Shown here: positions 1 to 10,290 of the stretch, one piece after another | How the letters are laid out: each line of letters starts with the position of its first letter | How positions within the stretch are numbered: position 1 is the first letter of the stretch | DNA from: Melitaea cinxia | Taxonomy: Eukaryota > Arthropoda > Insecta > Lepidoptera > Nymphalidae | DNA: 64,000 bases | Assembly: GCF_905220565.1 (NCBI RefSeq) | Contig: NC_059410.1 | Location: 6,720,695 to 6,784,694, forward strand | Direction of reading: 5' to 3' | Made by a program: the position numbers and the translations under genes | Notes under the pieces: generated by a model | The model's database searches: none | What the model was told of the DNA's origin: nothing | What the model saw: only the letters and a program-made list of their open reading frames with translations

Positions 1-45
1 ACTGCGTGTGACTGACTGTATTAGGCTGAAATGATGATGATGATG
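1..45 (+). repeat. 3' tail of an RTE-type/SINE repeat ending in (ATG)n
   Basis: The window opens inside a copy. TTAGGCTGAAATGATGATGA is the same tail that closes the fuller copies at 9216-9553 and 58014-58129. Only the last ~45 bases lie inside the window. The trinucleotide tail is typical of RTE-clade LINE 3' ends and SINEs that borrow them; assigning this family to RTE is inference. Confidence 0.7.
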
Positions 46-612
46 ATAAGATTTTCAGTCTGTAGTCAAAGTGAAAAATTAAAAAAAAGGTTTTTTGTTT
101 ATATAATTTTTTGGTTTTCTTTATTTCAATTTTAAATTATGGTCGAATTTCGACCGCTGGATGAGCACTAGTTTACATAACTATGTAACTTCTTACACCA
201 AAATATATAGCAGAGTAAATAACCTTCTAAAAATCTAAAATTAACGTCATAATGCATGCTTTAACGATAAAATTTATTTATAAGGCTATAGGTTTTTTAA
301 AAGCTACGTCTTTGCTAAATAAAGGTATGATAATTGAGTCAAGCTGCGTTCGTAATGTAATCGTTATATTTGGTGGAGATAACTTTGTTAGTATTGTGAT
401 GTAATATTATAACATGCAATGACTTTTTCAGTAGTTATGCTAAGTAAAAATATGCAAAGTAAGCTGTCAAAGGCATTTCGTTGGAAGTTATAAACATGTC
501 ACGTTTATGCTCAGGCAAACATTATTTTCTACTTTATTATGTTATTTAAAATTGTTAATTATGTTATTTAAAATTGTTATTTTTTTAATTTTAGCGACAA
601 GTTCCGAATGGA

Positions 613-834
613 TATTTGTATTTGAACAATTATTTCTTTTCGATTTGGGTGTCTGTCCTTGTCGGTCTCCCCGCTGTGCCTCAGAGAGCACGTCAAGTCG
701 TCGGTCCCGGTTGTTATCATAGACACTTGAGCTATCGGTACTCATAGCAGGGAACATATCCGCCAACTGACAGTGAAGCAGGGTGGATTAATAAAAAGAA
801 GCCTATGTCCGGCAGTAGGATGTTATAAACTAAA
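613..834 (+). mobile_element. tRNA-derived SINE, 5'-truncated copy
   Basis: This matches the body and tail of the SINE family seen full length at 45269-45609 and 62725-63071. Shared blocks include TTGTCGGTCTCCCCGCTGTG, the TCGTCGGTCCCGG block and a diverged GGATGTTATAAAC end. The tRNA-like head is absent. Divergence is higher than in the intron copy, so it is an older insertion. Confidence 0.75.
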
Positions 835-2200
835 TCGTGAACAAGCTGCTATATAAAAAAATTACAACATATAATATTTATTTACAAAATATGAATGAAA
901 TCGTTAGAAACATATTACTAAGGATTTCTGGTATAACAAATAAAATACTTTGATTTGTTTAAAAGTAATTAGATTTTAGAAAATCGAACATAATTTATTC
1001 GAACCGACCGAATTGACAAACTTTAGATCTAAAAGTCTCATAACTCAATGCAAATAACTTGTATGATAAATTTGGTAACTAAGACAGTGATTTTATACGT
1101 AGTTCAAGCATATTTCTCTCTACCAGAATTAAGAACAAATGATTATGACGATATTATTACAGCCCTTATTAGTTCAACCTAAACACGCTTAAGAAATGGG
1201 TACAAGTAGTAAAAATCGTTAAGTTAACAAAGTGTCGCTGATTCAGTCTCGTCTATTATTCACCTCGGCTAGGAAGCAGCGGAAACTGGTAAACTAGATA
1301 AGTTTTAAAAAGGACCAAGTTAGATGAATCTTGACTGCATAATAATGTAGATTAAAACTTGGCGATTGTGATTTTTTAACACTTTATTATCGAAATTATA
1401 ATGTGCCCATCCAAGCTTCACGGTTCTCTTCATAATTATGTAGTTCGCTCTTGATTAATATTTTTTTAGTTTATCGAGATTTTAGTAATTTGATCAGTTT
1501 CCTTAATATTCCTTCCCTAAGCGTTCCCTCTCATCTCAAAATTTCTAAATGTTTCTAAGATCATTAGTACATATATTCATTGCTGCTATTATTCCACAGT
1601 TATATAAATTAAGTCCTCTGCTTATTTTACTTATAAAAATACGGTTAACCGCAAAATAAAATTTGAGTTCCCTTATCATACTTCTTTATTGTATTCTATT
1701 TTCATTTTTGAAGGATTCGGAACTCTCTTACCCTTCACATCATCAAATTTAGTCTCATTGTTAACTAAAAGCGCATTTTGACACCACATGTGTCATGACG
1801 TATTTAGTAACATATAGGGCACCTAATTAATGTCTGCATTTATCTATATTTGCAAAATACTATATATGACTATATTCAACATGATTCTCTGTACAATTCG
1901 TAAACGGGCTTTCTACGTCTTTTGCCAATGACTGTCTGAAAGAGATCGCTATGCTAGCGATAAAACTGCCTTTGTACATCTTTCTTTGTTTGTTTCAACA
2001 CTTGGTTTTGTTCCTTAGTGTTCGACGATAAAGAGAAATAATTGTATTAAATTTTACTTTATTTCAAGTAGCAAGTTCGATAATTACGTGTCTAGTTTTT
2101 GTAGAACCAAGATTGGCCAAACAAAATATAATGAATGTGATATGATACGCTGATTGATAAATAGTTATAGAAGTACCAATATGACACAAATTACACGTTT
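835..2200. other. AT-rich stretch without recognisable feature
   Basis: No open frame of credible length, RNA gene or recognised repeat was found on either strand. Composition is uniformly AT-rich. Confidence 0.5.
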
Positions 2201-2435
2201 TACGCTTCAGCCTGTAATATCCCACTACTGGGCATAGACCTCTTTCCCCATGTAGGAGAAGGATCAGAGCTTCATCCACCACGCTGCTCCAATGCGGGTT
2301 GGCGGATATATTCCCTACTATGAGTAACGATCGCTATCAGGTGTATATGATAACAACCGGGACCGACGCGTGCTCGGGTTAACGTGCTCTCCTAGGCACG
2401 GTGGGGAGACCCACAAGGACTGCACAAACGCCCAA
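2201..2435 (-). mobile_element. tRNA-derived SINE, truncated copy (minus)
   Basis: It starts with the family tail ACGCTTCAGCCTGTAATATC and continues through the GTAGGAGAAGGATCAGAGCT block to CCCACAAGGACTGCACAAAC, where it stops before the tRNA-like head. A short rearrangement is present near 2370-2385. The open frame that can be read here is part of the repeat and not a gene. Confidence 0.8.
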
Positions 2436-2594
2436 ATTACACGTAATCATAATTATATGTATGTGCTAATCTAATTTTCTTTCTGTTCTTTAAATTTAAC
2501 ATTATAAAAACTGGTGTGCGTATCCTACATTCAAAGACCGGCGTTATCATTTTGACTTAGTTTTGGACTTTATAGACCTGTTATTTTTATTATA

Positions 2595-2892
2595 ATCCCG
2601 AGTAGAAATTTTTTCGTCTTCCTAGTCAGGACCGGACCGTGCATGCCTGATCAGGACTAGATAAGGCATGTAACGCAGATGATGTATCTGGACCTGATCA
2701 GGACAACCTGATCTGGACCTGATCAGGTTTTCCTGATCTCAGGTCATACCTGATCTGGACCTGATCAGGTTTCCCTGGTCAGGTCCAGATACATCATCTG
2801 CGTTACATGCCTTATCTAGTCCTGACCAGGCATGCACGGTCCGGTCCTTGGTTGCTTGATCCAAATCGAGTATGCCCAGTGCGGTCCTTTTA
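2595..2892. repeat. Large palindromic repeat with 75-bp arms
   Basis: The left arm 2628-2702 and right arm 2774-2848 are reverse complements over 75 bp with only a few mismatches. The 71-bp loop holds two direct copies of ACCTGATCTGGACCTGATCA and many GATC steps. The outer flank ATCCCGAGTAGAAA recurs in reverse orientation at 8815-8835, beside a second copy of the family, so this is a defined mobile repeat terminus rather than a chance hairpin. The R1 LINE at 2893 was inserted just beyond its right arm. Confidence 0.85.
2878..2892. repeat. Target-site duplication, left copy (R1 LINE)
   Basis: AGTGCGGTCCTTTTA is repeated exactly at 3387-3401, on the other side of the LINE fragment and its poly(A). 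Confidence 0.93.
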
Positions 2893-3386
2893 CCGCGATG
2901 CTCGGCGACGACGAGTCCTGGAAGGCGATGGTCTCCTTTTGCGAGACAGTAATGTCCCAGAAGGAGAACGACGAGCGGATGAGAGAGGGGGCCGCCGACG
3001 AGGCCTCCGTCCGCAGGCGACGAACGGGGGTGCGTAGGAGGCGCTACTTAATGCGTCTCCAGTAACGCCCCTGTGCCCATGTCGGGCCGGGATGGGAACC
3101 CGGTCCTGCTAGACATGGCGTCGTCGGGATTGTTCAGAGGTGAGCGGGACAGTCCCATGGAGGAGAAGTCTGGTCTTTTCGCCGAGGCCAGCCTGTCGCT
3201 GGAGGGATCCTGTTGCCTGCAGATCCGGGACCCTCCAACTAAAGCGGCTGAAGGCTCCCCCGCAGGGGTTTTGGTCGGTAGTGCACCCCCAAGTACTAAG
3301 CCGACATACGGTCTAGGAATGCCTACCCTGGCATCCTGGATATCACCCGTAAATGGGTTATCCTGCGATATCAAAAAAAAAAAAAA
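2893..3386 (+). mobile_element. 5'-truncated R1-clade LINE with 3' UTR and poly(A)
   Basis: This is a 494-bp GC-rich block in AT-rich surroundings. It begins directly after a 15-bp sequence and ends in an A15-16 run followed by the same 15 bases, the signature of target-primed reverse transcription with 5' truncation. It carries the last ~56 codons of an R1-type ORF2, then a 3' UTR of about 320 bp containing GC-rich R1-like sequence. The perfect duplication and clean poly(A) suggest a young insertion. The long frames on either strand of the UTR are not genes. Confidence 0.9.
2895..3065 (+). pseudogene. C-terminal end of R1-clade LINE ORF2 (reverse transcriptase)
   Basis: The frame reads GDDESWKAMVSFCETVMSQK, then a Glu/Arg-rich stretch and an Arg-rich tail RRRRTGVRRRR, ending with TAA-type termination at 3065. 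A ‘W..M..FCE.VM.QKE’ block followed by an Arg-rich tail is the familiar C-terminus of R1-clade ORF2 proteins; this is recognised from family knowledge and was not searched. The catalytic endonuclease and reverse transcriptase domains are all missing, lost by 5' truncation at insertion. The upstream frame from 2832 belongs to flanking repeat DNA and joins by chance. Confidence 0.8.
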
Positions 3387-3401
3387 AGTGCGGTCCTTTT
3401 A
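3387..3401. repeat. Target-site duplication, right copy (R1 LINE)
   Basis: Exact 15-bp repeat of 2878-2892, immediately after the poly(A). Confidence 0.93.
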
Positions 3402-3940
3402 AATAAAACACGAATGTACAGTCTTGACAAAATTGTTTATTAAAAAACTTGATTGTCTGCAAAGTTGGTTTACAGACGATAGTTAAACGTGACAACCGTC
3501 ATAACAAAACATCTCCTCGGATGCATAGGCCGATCAGATAGATGCGGCACAAGCATACATATGATCGTAACGAAGCCGGCGTTAATCGATTTATTAGACG
3601 TCACGTCAAAAAAAAAAAAGAAATGATATTATGTTATTTACATACTATGTATATTTAAAATAACATATTATATATATTTAACTTAACATAACATAACAAT
3701 ACACTTTATTGTGCACTTAAACAGAAATAAAACTTATTCGATGGAAAAAAAAAACATATTTATTTCCATTTATTTTTTCAAATGTATTATTTATTTTTGT
3801 TTTTACTTTAAATATCAATTATTTTTATGTTATAGTTAATAATAATAATGATTGTTATTAAATATTATGAATTAATTTTTCTTTTTGTTTGCTTGGCAAA
3901 ATATTTTACACAGCAAAAAAAATAGTTCTTTTTATTTATC
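3402..3940. other. AT-rich stretch, no gene seen
   Basis: Contains short A runs (3609-3619, 3745-3753) and direct repeats of AACATAACA type near 3690. No coding or RNA signal was found. Confidence 0.5.
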
Positions 3941-3944
3941 TTCA

Positions 3945-6353
3945 TTAGATGGTAGTTTTTGATCCTGGATACCCTGTACCCATTCCAATCTTTATTATTA
4001 TATTAGCATTATTCAATACTGCAGACAATGCTTGATGGAATTTATTATCGAAAAAACTTTTATTTCTTGATACTTTTCGAATCAAAATTTAAATTAATCA
4101 TGTACGTAATTAAATTAGTCATAGTAAAAAATAATTATTATTATTAGGTATAAAATAATAACATATAATTAAGAAATAATTAATTAGGTATCAATGATAG
4201 TAATTCTGCACTATATAATGATTAACATACTTTTTATAGAAGTGAAAAAGTCGTATCTTTGAAAATTTTTTTTTGAAGTTGCTTTAACTGCTACATATGA
4301 CATCTCTTGATATATAAACACGAGTAATATTTCCCATATTACGGGTAAAAGTATTTTTTCCATCAAGAGAAAAGTATATACGTTTATTCTGGAAAAGAAA
4401 ATTTATTATAATTATTTGTATGATTAATTAATTATTATGATTAGCATTATATCAAATATGACAATTTCAATATTGTCAGATAGAGCAACTATATTAGATC
4501 TTTCATATATTTGTATATAAGAATATAGTTTATTAAAAACTTACCATTTTATTTTTATATTTTTGGCCTTTTAATTTTTCATTGAGTTTATCAAAATAAT
4601 ATCTTCCATTGTTGATAGCGGAAATTCTAATTTTTGGACCACTGGATTTCCTTCAGGATCTGTTAATAAACTGAAATCTAACAGCTGAGTACTGTTATTT
4701 TTTTATTTCAGATAGGATTTGGGAACGTCAGCAGATATGGCCTTTTAAAGCTAATTGTTTTGATAGACTGTTATAATTATGTTTGATACATTCCAGCAAA
4801 GAATCTGTTGAAAATAAATTATATAATATTTTTTTTTAACTAACACAATGATTTAAATTTCAAAATTGTGACACTGATGTAAATATAAATATTGATAGAT
4901 AAATATTATCACGATTACAACACTCCACAATTTCAGAATGGAATCTATATTATGATTTTGTAAATAATTATAATAAGTATAGATATCCTAATAAATTAAA
5001 AACAATATATATTTTTTTCTTACCACTGGATACAGTATTTTTTGTTGATGATGATCTAGCTGGTAATATATTCATTTCAGCTTCTGTTTCAGATTTATGA
5101 TGATGATGAAAAGGGATTATCAGCAATTGTTGCTAATGTACTGTCTTCATGTGCTATTTCCATATGCATATTTATGTCCTTCAAATTCGAGTTGATTTTT
5201 CTTATTTTTCTACGTTTAGTTGATGGTGATGATGAAGATGATCAAGGTAGTATGGTGTAGATTATAAACTAATTTTTTTCCTTTTTTTTGAGCCAACTAT
5301 GTAGTTAGTACTGTCATTAATTCGTTTTTTTTTAGTTTCATTATTTATTTTCGTAGGTTTACATAACAATGACGGTGGTGATGAAGATAGATAGATAGAT
5401 AGATACTCTTTATTGTACACAACAACAATCAACACAATAACATATTACAAATAAAAATAAAACAGTGTACAAAGGCGGTCTTATCGCTAGAGTAGCGATC
5501 TCTTCCAGACAACCTTTGGGCATATAGGACACAGCGTAGTGAAAAAGCGGAAGATATCGAAGACACTATTGATGTAGATGACCATTCGAGACTATGTTTT
5601 TAGGCTTGTTTCTTCACAATTTTTTGGTTACATTTTTATGGCTTTTATTTCTTAGGTTCTAGTGGAATGAAAAAATTTGAAATAAAATTTCAGTATTATA
5701 ACTTAATTGATAGTATAAAAATTAACGATTAAAAATAAATTTATATCAATTAATATATATCCCTTGTAAAAAAAAAAAACATTAGTAAAAAAACTATTAG
5801 AAATTAATCAACAATATTTACATTTTAAATAATAAATATTACCTGTAATTTCAGTGGGTTCGTCAGTTAACTCTAAAGCTATTTGGCTAAATATATTATC
5901 TATTTTTAATCAATCCTTTGCTAATGCTTTTAATTTGAAAGTTTTTTCAACAGCAGCCGCTTTTGCATTACCAGACTACTCATTATTGGTAGAGAAGAAT
6001 AGGGGTTCTTTTTAATCTTATTAATTTTTCCTCTGCCTCTTCCATTGTTTCTGATAATATTAATTGTAATTATGAATTACTTTCTTATTATTATGACAAT
6101 GAAATAGCAATTCTTAAAAATCTATAATTTAAATAATAATTTACCTGCTGGGCCAGTTATTTGAACATAAAACGTTGGCCATGTCGGTCAGACCCTTCAC
6201 AATGTTTAACTATCGTTTGTAATAATTTACAATACTTAGTACTTTTTAACAATGATTCAGGCTATTTACATCCGGTACCACGATATTCAATATATCAATT
6301 TCTTTATTGGACGAATCATTTAAAAATAAAACTAATGCATACATAAAAGCCAT
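3945..6353 (-). pseudogene. Decayed multi-exon gene, DUF4806-like C-terminal region
   Basis: Minus-strand exon-like blocks have proper splice signals. Exon 6353-6145 follows TTTTTTTCAG, begins MAFMYALV and ends WPTFYVQITGPAG before GTAAAT. Exon 6050-5843 follows ATTATCAG and joins in phase 1 as GPAETMEEAEEKL. A Ser/Lys/Arg-rich exon ends at 5024 (GTAAGA). Exon 4804-4545 joins in phase 1 as VSSDSLLECIKHN and reads on to FPLSTMEDI and FDKLNEKLKGQKYKNK before GTAAGT-like GTAAGT/GTAAG. The last block resembles the start of the DUF4806 domain of insect and cnidarian proteins (recalled, not searched). A possible last exon ends at a stop near 3945. Each exon carries stops or frameshifts, and a LINE tail sits in the third. 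Retained introns argue against a retrocopy. Function unknown. Confidence 0.6.
5382..5540 (-). mobile_element. LINE 3' end (jockey/CR1-like) inserted in the pseudogene exon
   Basis: A (GATA)5 run at ~5384-5405 is followed by CTCTTTATTGTACACAACAA and then GTACAAAGGCGGTCTTATCG, a typical lepidopteran LINE 3' end seen in reverse complement. A related end lies at 43700-43835. Coding-like Ser-rich sequence of the decayed gene continues on both sides, so the LINE landed in its exon. A GAAGATA repeat flanks it and may be the target duplication. Confidence 0.65.
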
Positions 6354-6360
6354 CTGAAAA

Positions 6361-7605
6361 AAACAGATTATTGAAATAAAAAATTATTTTAAAAATAGTA
6401 AAGAATTGTAATGTATTTTTTCAATGATTTTTACTAACCTTAAATGTTTTACGTAATTAAACATAAAACGAAGCTTTACACACAACACAAATTTTTATCT
6501 AGCTAAATTAGTCCACAAGTTCGTATTTTGTACACAATACACACCGAGTTAACGTCTAGAGAGAAGTTTATAGTACACTTTTTTTTTGTTTAACACAATA
6601 TTAATATGGTTCAGTTTTTGTATTGAACTTATTTAATCTTGATATTATTTACATTAATATGCTAATCGACAAATAACTTTTAAGTTATATAAAAATATAA
6701 TTATACACTGATATACACTATATTAGATATATTACACTATATTAGACACAAAGATTAATACACTGAAACACTGATGTGACTGATGTGCGTCTTAACGAAG
6801 AACACTGTGAACAAGATTCGACATGTTGCTTCGTGACGTCACGCGTTGTCGCTTATTATTTCGTTCCTTAATATGTTGTATTTATATTAATATTTTCGTT
6901 AATTTTTATTTATTGTATATAATTCAATACAAGATTATATTATGTTATATTCGTTATTATATTCATGTTATTTAATAGAAATTAAAGGCAGTTTTTTATA
7001 TATAATATACTCAATTGACTGGAAGTGAAGTGACCTATGAATAACAAATTAACAAACAACTAAAGACTATCAAATTGTGCTTGTAATACAATAAATGAAT
7101 AAATCGATCATAATTATGATAAAAATAACTTTACGTCATGTAATTATTGTTTCTATAAATTTAATGAAAAACGGAAATAAAAATAGTATCTAATTAAGTC
7201 GAAATCTTGGAATTGAATTTCAAATCAAGAGTAAAAAAATATAACTCTGTTCATTGATTTATTTATTTTTTGACGGCTATCTTAAAATTTAACTATGCAC
7301 GCGTTAGTGAAATTTAATAAAGTCTAAATAACAGATTAGTATATAATTATGTGGCTAGGTCTAAATCTGGCTAATCAGGCAGGGTTTATATCAAGAGTTA
7401 TGGAGCAAAAATACTTGGAAAATCACATACCTACCTACTTATTTATCTAACAAATTTAGAATACAGAACAAACACACAGTTTTTTTCTGTATTCTGAGTT
7501 AACAAATTAGGTACGAAACTACAGTAAACTGATATAGTTAATAATAGGCATTTAAAGTAGTTTTTGAGTAAAAATTAATATTTAGGTCATACTTTTCTTA
7601 AACGG
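6361..7605. other. AT-rich stretch upstream of the decayed gene
   Basis: No credible coding frame. If the decayed gene had a 5' exon or promoter, it would lie here; a short GC-richer piece near 6780-6850 (GTGACGTCACGCGTTG) is the only distinctive spot and includes the palindromic TGACGTCA CRE-type site. Confidence 0.4.
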
Positions 7606-7612
7606 CCTCAAA

Positions 7613-7690
7613 TTTATGGGGTGAAATGGGGGTGAGGGGGTAAAGGGTGGTGGGGAGGGTGGGTTTTTTACCCCCCCGTAGTGTGCTTTT
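7613..7690. other. G-run cluster followed by a C-run
   Basis: Runs of 3-5 G occur at short intervals (ATGGGGTGAAATGGGGGTGA, then GGGGG, GGG, GGGG, GGG, GGG), followed by a T6 tract and CCCCCCC. The pattern fits a G-quadruplex-prone strand that could also fold back on the C-run. It stands out sharply from the AT-rich flanks and may be part of an unrecognised repeat. Confidence 0.5.
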
Positions 7691-8092
7691 CGCGTAAACC
7701 CCGTGGTTACGAAGATATCGTGTTTGAAGTTTTGAGATTAACTTTACGTGATTCAGAGATATTATCAGATTGATATCAGAGCGGGCCGAGCTAGTAATAT
7801 AATAAATACTTATATAAAAATATAATAAATTTAGATATACTTAAATATATAAATATAAGCGGGTGGAAGATTACGATTATAATAGTTATTATTATGTACT
7901 CAGCTATATGGTATTTACTAGACTAATAATATTAAACGATTAGATTCATTAAAATTTTTGGTCAAAAATATCTTGAATTGAATTAAATTGTTATTTATTC
8001 CATTGTTGACTAATAAATTTTATGCTGGCTGAGTTCAGTTGAAAAAAATTAACACCAGATTAATCTGATTTGATGCAAATACGACTTAAATC

Positions 8093-8418
8093 ATCTTCAT
8101 CATTTCAGCCGATCACAGATCCACTGCTGGACATAGGCCTCCATAAGTTCACGCCAAAAATGGTGTGAACTCGCGTGTTTTGTCCATAGTCACCACGCTG
8201 GGCAGGCAGGTTGGTGACCGCAGGGCTGGCTTTGTCGCACCTAAGACGCTGCTGCCCATCTTTGGCCTGGGTGTTTCAAAGTCAGCGGTTAGATGGTTAT
8301 CCCGCCATCGGTCGGCTTCTTAAGTTCCAAGGTCGTAGTGGAACTGTGTTATCCCTTAGTCGCCTCTTACGACACCCACGGGAAGAGAGGGAGTGGCTAT
8401 ATTCTTTACTACCTAGGC
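8093..8418 (-). repeat. RTE-type/SINE interspersed repeat, near full copy (minus)
   Basis: Begins with the CAT-rich tail and TTCAGCC, runs through CACTGCTGGACATAGGCCTC, GTCACCACGCTGGGCAGGCA and the TTAGTCGCCTCTTACGACAC block, and ends at GGCTATATTCTTTACTACC. The same family is at 9216-9553 in the opposite orientation, with fragments at 1-45, 22158-22275, 28270-28325 and 58014-58129. It is non-coding. Confidence 0.8.
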
Positions 8419-8435
8419 TGTTCTTATTTGATCTA

Positions 8436-8740
8436 GACCTGGTCCTGATGCAGTATGCCTTACCACACTTAGTTATATTTTACATCAGGCTACCCTCGCC
8501 TGGACCGGACCTGGTCCTGATGAAGTATGCCTTACCATACTTGGTTGTATTTTACATCAGGCCATCCTTGTCTGGACAGGACCTGGTCCTGATGAAGTAT
8601 GCCTTACCATACTTGGTTGTATTTTACATCAGGCCATCCTTGTCTGGACCGGACCTGGTCCTGATCCAGTATGCCTTACCATACTTGATTATATTTTACA
8701 TCAGGCTATCTTTGTCTGGACCGGACCTGGTCCTGATAGA
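8436..8740. repeat. 72-bp minisatellite, about 4.2 units
   Basis: CTGGTCCTGAT starts at 8439, 8511, 8583, 8655 and 8727, an exact 72-bp spacing. Because 72 is a multiple of three, one frame stays open across the array and its flanks (8211-8879) and gives 24-residue peptide repeats; this frame crosses non-coding repeat DNA and is not a gene. Units differ by a few substitutions. Confidence 0.93.
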
Positions 8741-8845
8741 GCTTGCCGGATCAGGCGTACCTTATTCTATCCTGATCCGGTCCAGATACATGATCTGGTT
8801 GAGCCTGACCTTTTTTCTACTCGGGATACTATTAAAGTATTATTA
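8741..8845. repeat. Second copy of the 2.6-kb palindrome family terminus
   Basis: TCCTGATCCGGTCCAGATAC followed by ATGATCTGG and TTTCTACTCGGGAT is the reverse complement of the left flank and arm at 2595-2700. The minisatellite unit shares the GGACCTGGTCCTGAT vocabulary, so it probably grew from this element's arm. Confidence 0.65.
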
Positions 8846-9215
8846 TTCATTAAATTATATTTATTTTAATTTTGTATGACAAAGTTTTAACATTTGAATT
8901 TATACTATGTTGCATGTGAACCTGTTCAGAACTAAGATTAATAATAAATTTATACATTCGTGTGCAAGATAGTTCTATCTAAGTTTCCGACTACTAGAGT
9001 TGCGCAATAGTTCGGTTCCTTTCAAACTGACTAAGCTAAAACGTTTGGCAGTTTACTTTGATAAGCTAATTGTCGACATTTCTTATTTAATATTCGTTTC
9101 AAAGTTGTATATAGCTTTGTTCAAGTTTACTCGAATATTATGCATTTTATTATCATATAGACTCAACTACGCGATTTTACCTTCGCTGAAGATTATGATG
9201 ACATGAGATGACATG

Positions 9216-9553
9216 CTGTGTGGTTACGGCAGTAAGAATATAGCCACCCCCTCTCTTCCCGTGGGTGTCGTAAGAGGCGACTAAGGGATAATACAGTTCC
9301 GCTGCAACCTTGGAACTAAAAAAGCGGACCGATGGCGGATAGTCGTCCAACTGCTGGTATTGAAATACACACGCCGAAAACGGGCAGCAGCGTCTTCAGT
9401 GCGACAAAGCCAGCCCTGCGGTCACCAACCCGCCTGCCCAGCGTGGTGACTATGGGCACAGCACATGAGTTCACGCCATTTTTCACGTGAACTTGTGGAG
9501 GCCTATGTCCAGCAGTGAGCTGTATTAGGCTGAAGTGATGATGATGATTATGA
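9216..9553 (+). repeat. RTE-type/SINE interspersed repeat, near full copy (plus)
   Basis: Begins TGTGTGGTTACGGCAGTAAG, contains CCGTGGGTGTCGTAAGAGGC and GCGTGGTGACTATGGGC, and ends in GGCTGAAGTGATGATGATGA. It is the inverted partner of 8093-8418, about 0.8 kb away. Confidence 0.8.
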
Positions 9554-9810
9554 TAGGAGTATAAGTGTGTCTTACATTACATATAAAGTAATCATTTAAA
9601 CTTTTTAAACTATTTGCCGCATAAATTCCCATGCAAGAGCGCTTAAATAAATAAACATAACTTTACTACTTACTACGTTATTGTGGATATATATTACAAT
9701 ACTTTTGTCTAGTAATACAATTACTTTCGTGAAAAAAACCATTTATTATTTAATCTTGAAATTTAGTAATTTAGTAATTTTATAATTACAGATATTATTT
9801 TATACTATTA

Positions 9811-10080
9811 GGTCGGCATACAAGCGTTCGGCTCAGCTGATGGTAAGCGATTACCGTAGCCTATAGACGCCTGCAACACTACAAGCATCGCAAGCGCGTT
9901 GCCGACCTTACACCCCCTCCTACCCAGAAGCTCGGGTCACCTTACTCACAACCGAAACACAACATTGCTTGAAAGCAGTATTATATAGCTGTGATCTTCT
10001 TTCTATAAGGTCGAGGTATTTCTCCAGTCGGGCTGTTCCAGATTTTGAGCAGGATATTTCCTGATGTACCCTATCTCAAT
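9811..10080. repeat. Interspersed repeat family B (GTCGGCA…), near full copy
   Basis: Key blocks are AAGCGATTACCGTAGC, TAGACGCCTGCAACA, CATCGCAAGCGCGTTGCCGA and GTCGGGCTGTTCCA. Matching copies lie at 19226-19500 and 37228-37352, with decayed ones at 16253-16400 and 63936-64000. This is common lepidopteran repeat vocabulary; its class is not evident and no open frame is shared. Confidence 0.8.
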
Positions 10081-10090
10081 TGATAGTCTA

Positions 10091-10290
10091 TCTATAATAT
10101 AAAAATGAGTCGCTAAATGTGTTGCTAAGCGCAAAACTCGAGAACGGTTGGACCGATTTCGCTAATTCTTTTTTTAAAATATTCCCTGAAGTACGAGGAT
10201 GGTTCTTACGGAGAGAAAAATTCTAAAAAAAAAAATAATAAAATTAAAGAATCGACTGTTAGGCGATACGAAGTTCGCCGGGTCAGCTAG
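10091..10290 (+). mobile_element. Non-autonomous Helitron, 200 bp
   Basis: It starts TCTATAATATAAAAATG directly after an A and ends CAGCTAG directly before a T, as expected for Helitron insertion between A and T without duplication. Just inside the 3' end, GGCGA…TCGCC forms the usual hairpin. The interior AAAACTCGAGAACGG and TTCTTACGGAGAGAAAAATT blocks are typical of small lepidopteran Helitrons. No coding capacity. Confidence 0.88.

Noticed and set aside
3048..3402. Overlapping 108-109-codon frames on both strands
   Set aside because: They lie in the GC-rich 3' UTR of the R1 LINE, where stop codons are rare on both strands; one continues into the poly(A) as poly-Lys.
8211..8879. 222-codon open frame with 24-residue repeats
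   Set aside because: It runs through a non-coding interspersed repeat and then a 72-bp minisatellite whose length is divisible by three, which keeps the frame open by arithmetic. No start context, domain or splice partner.
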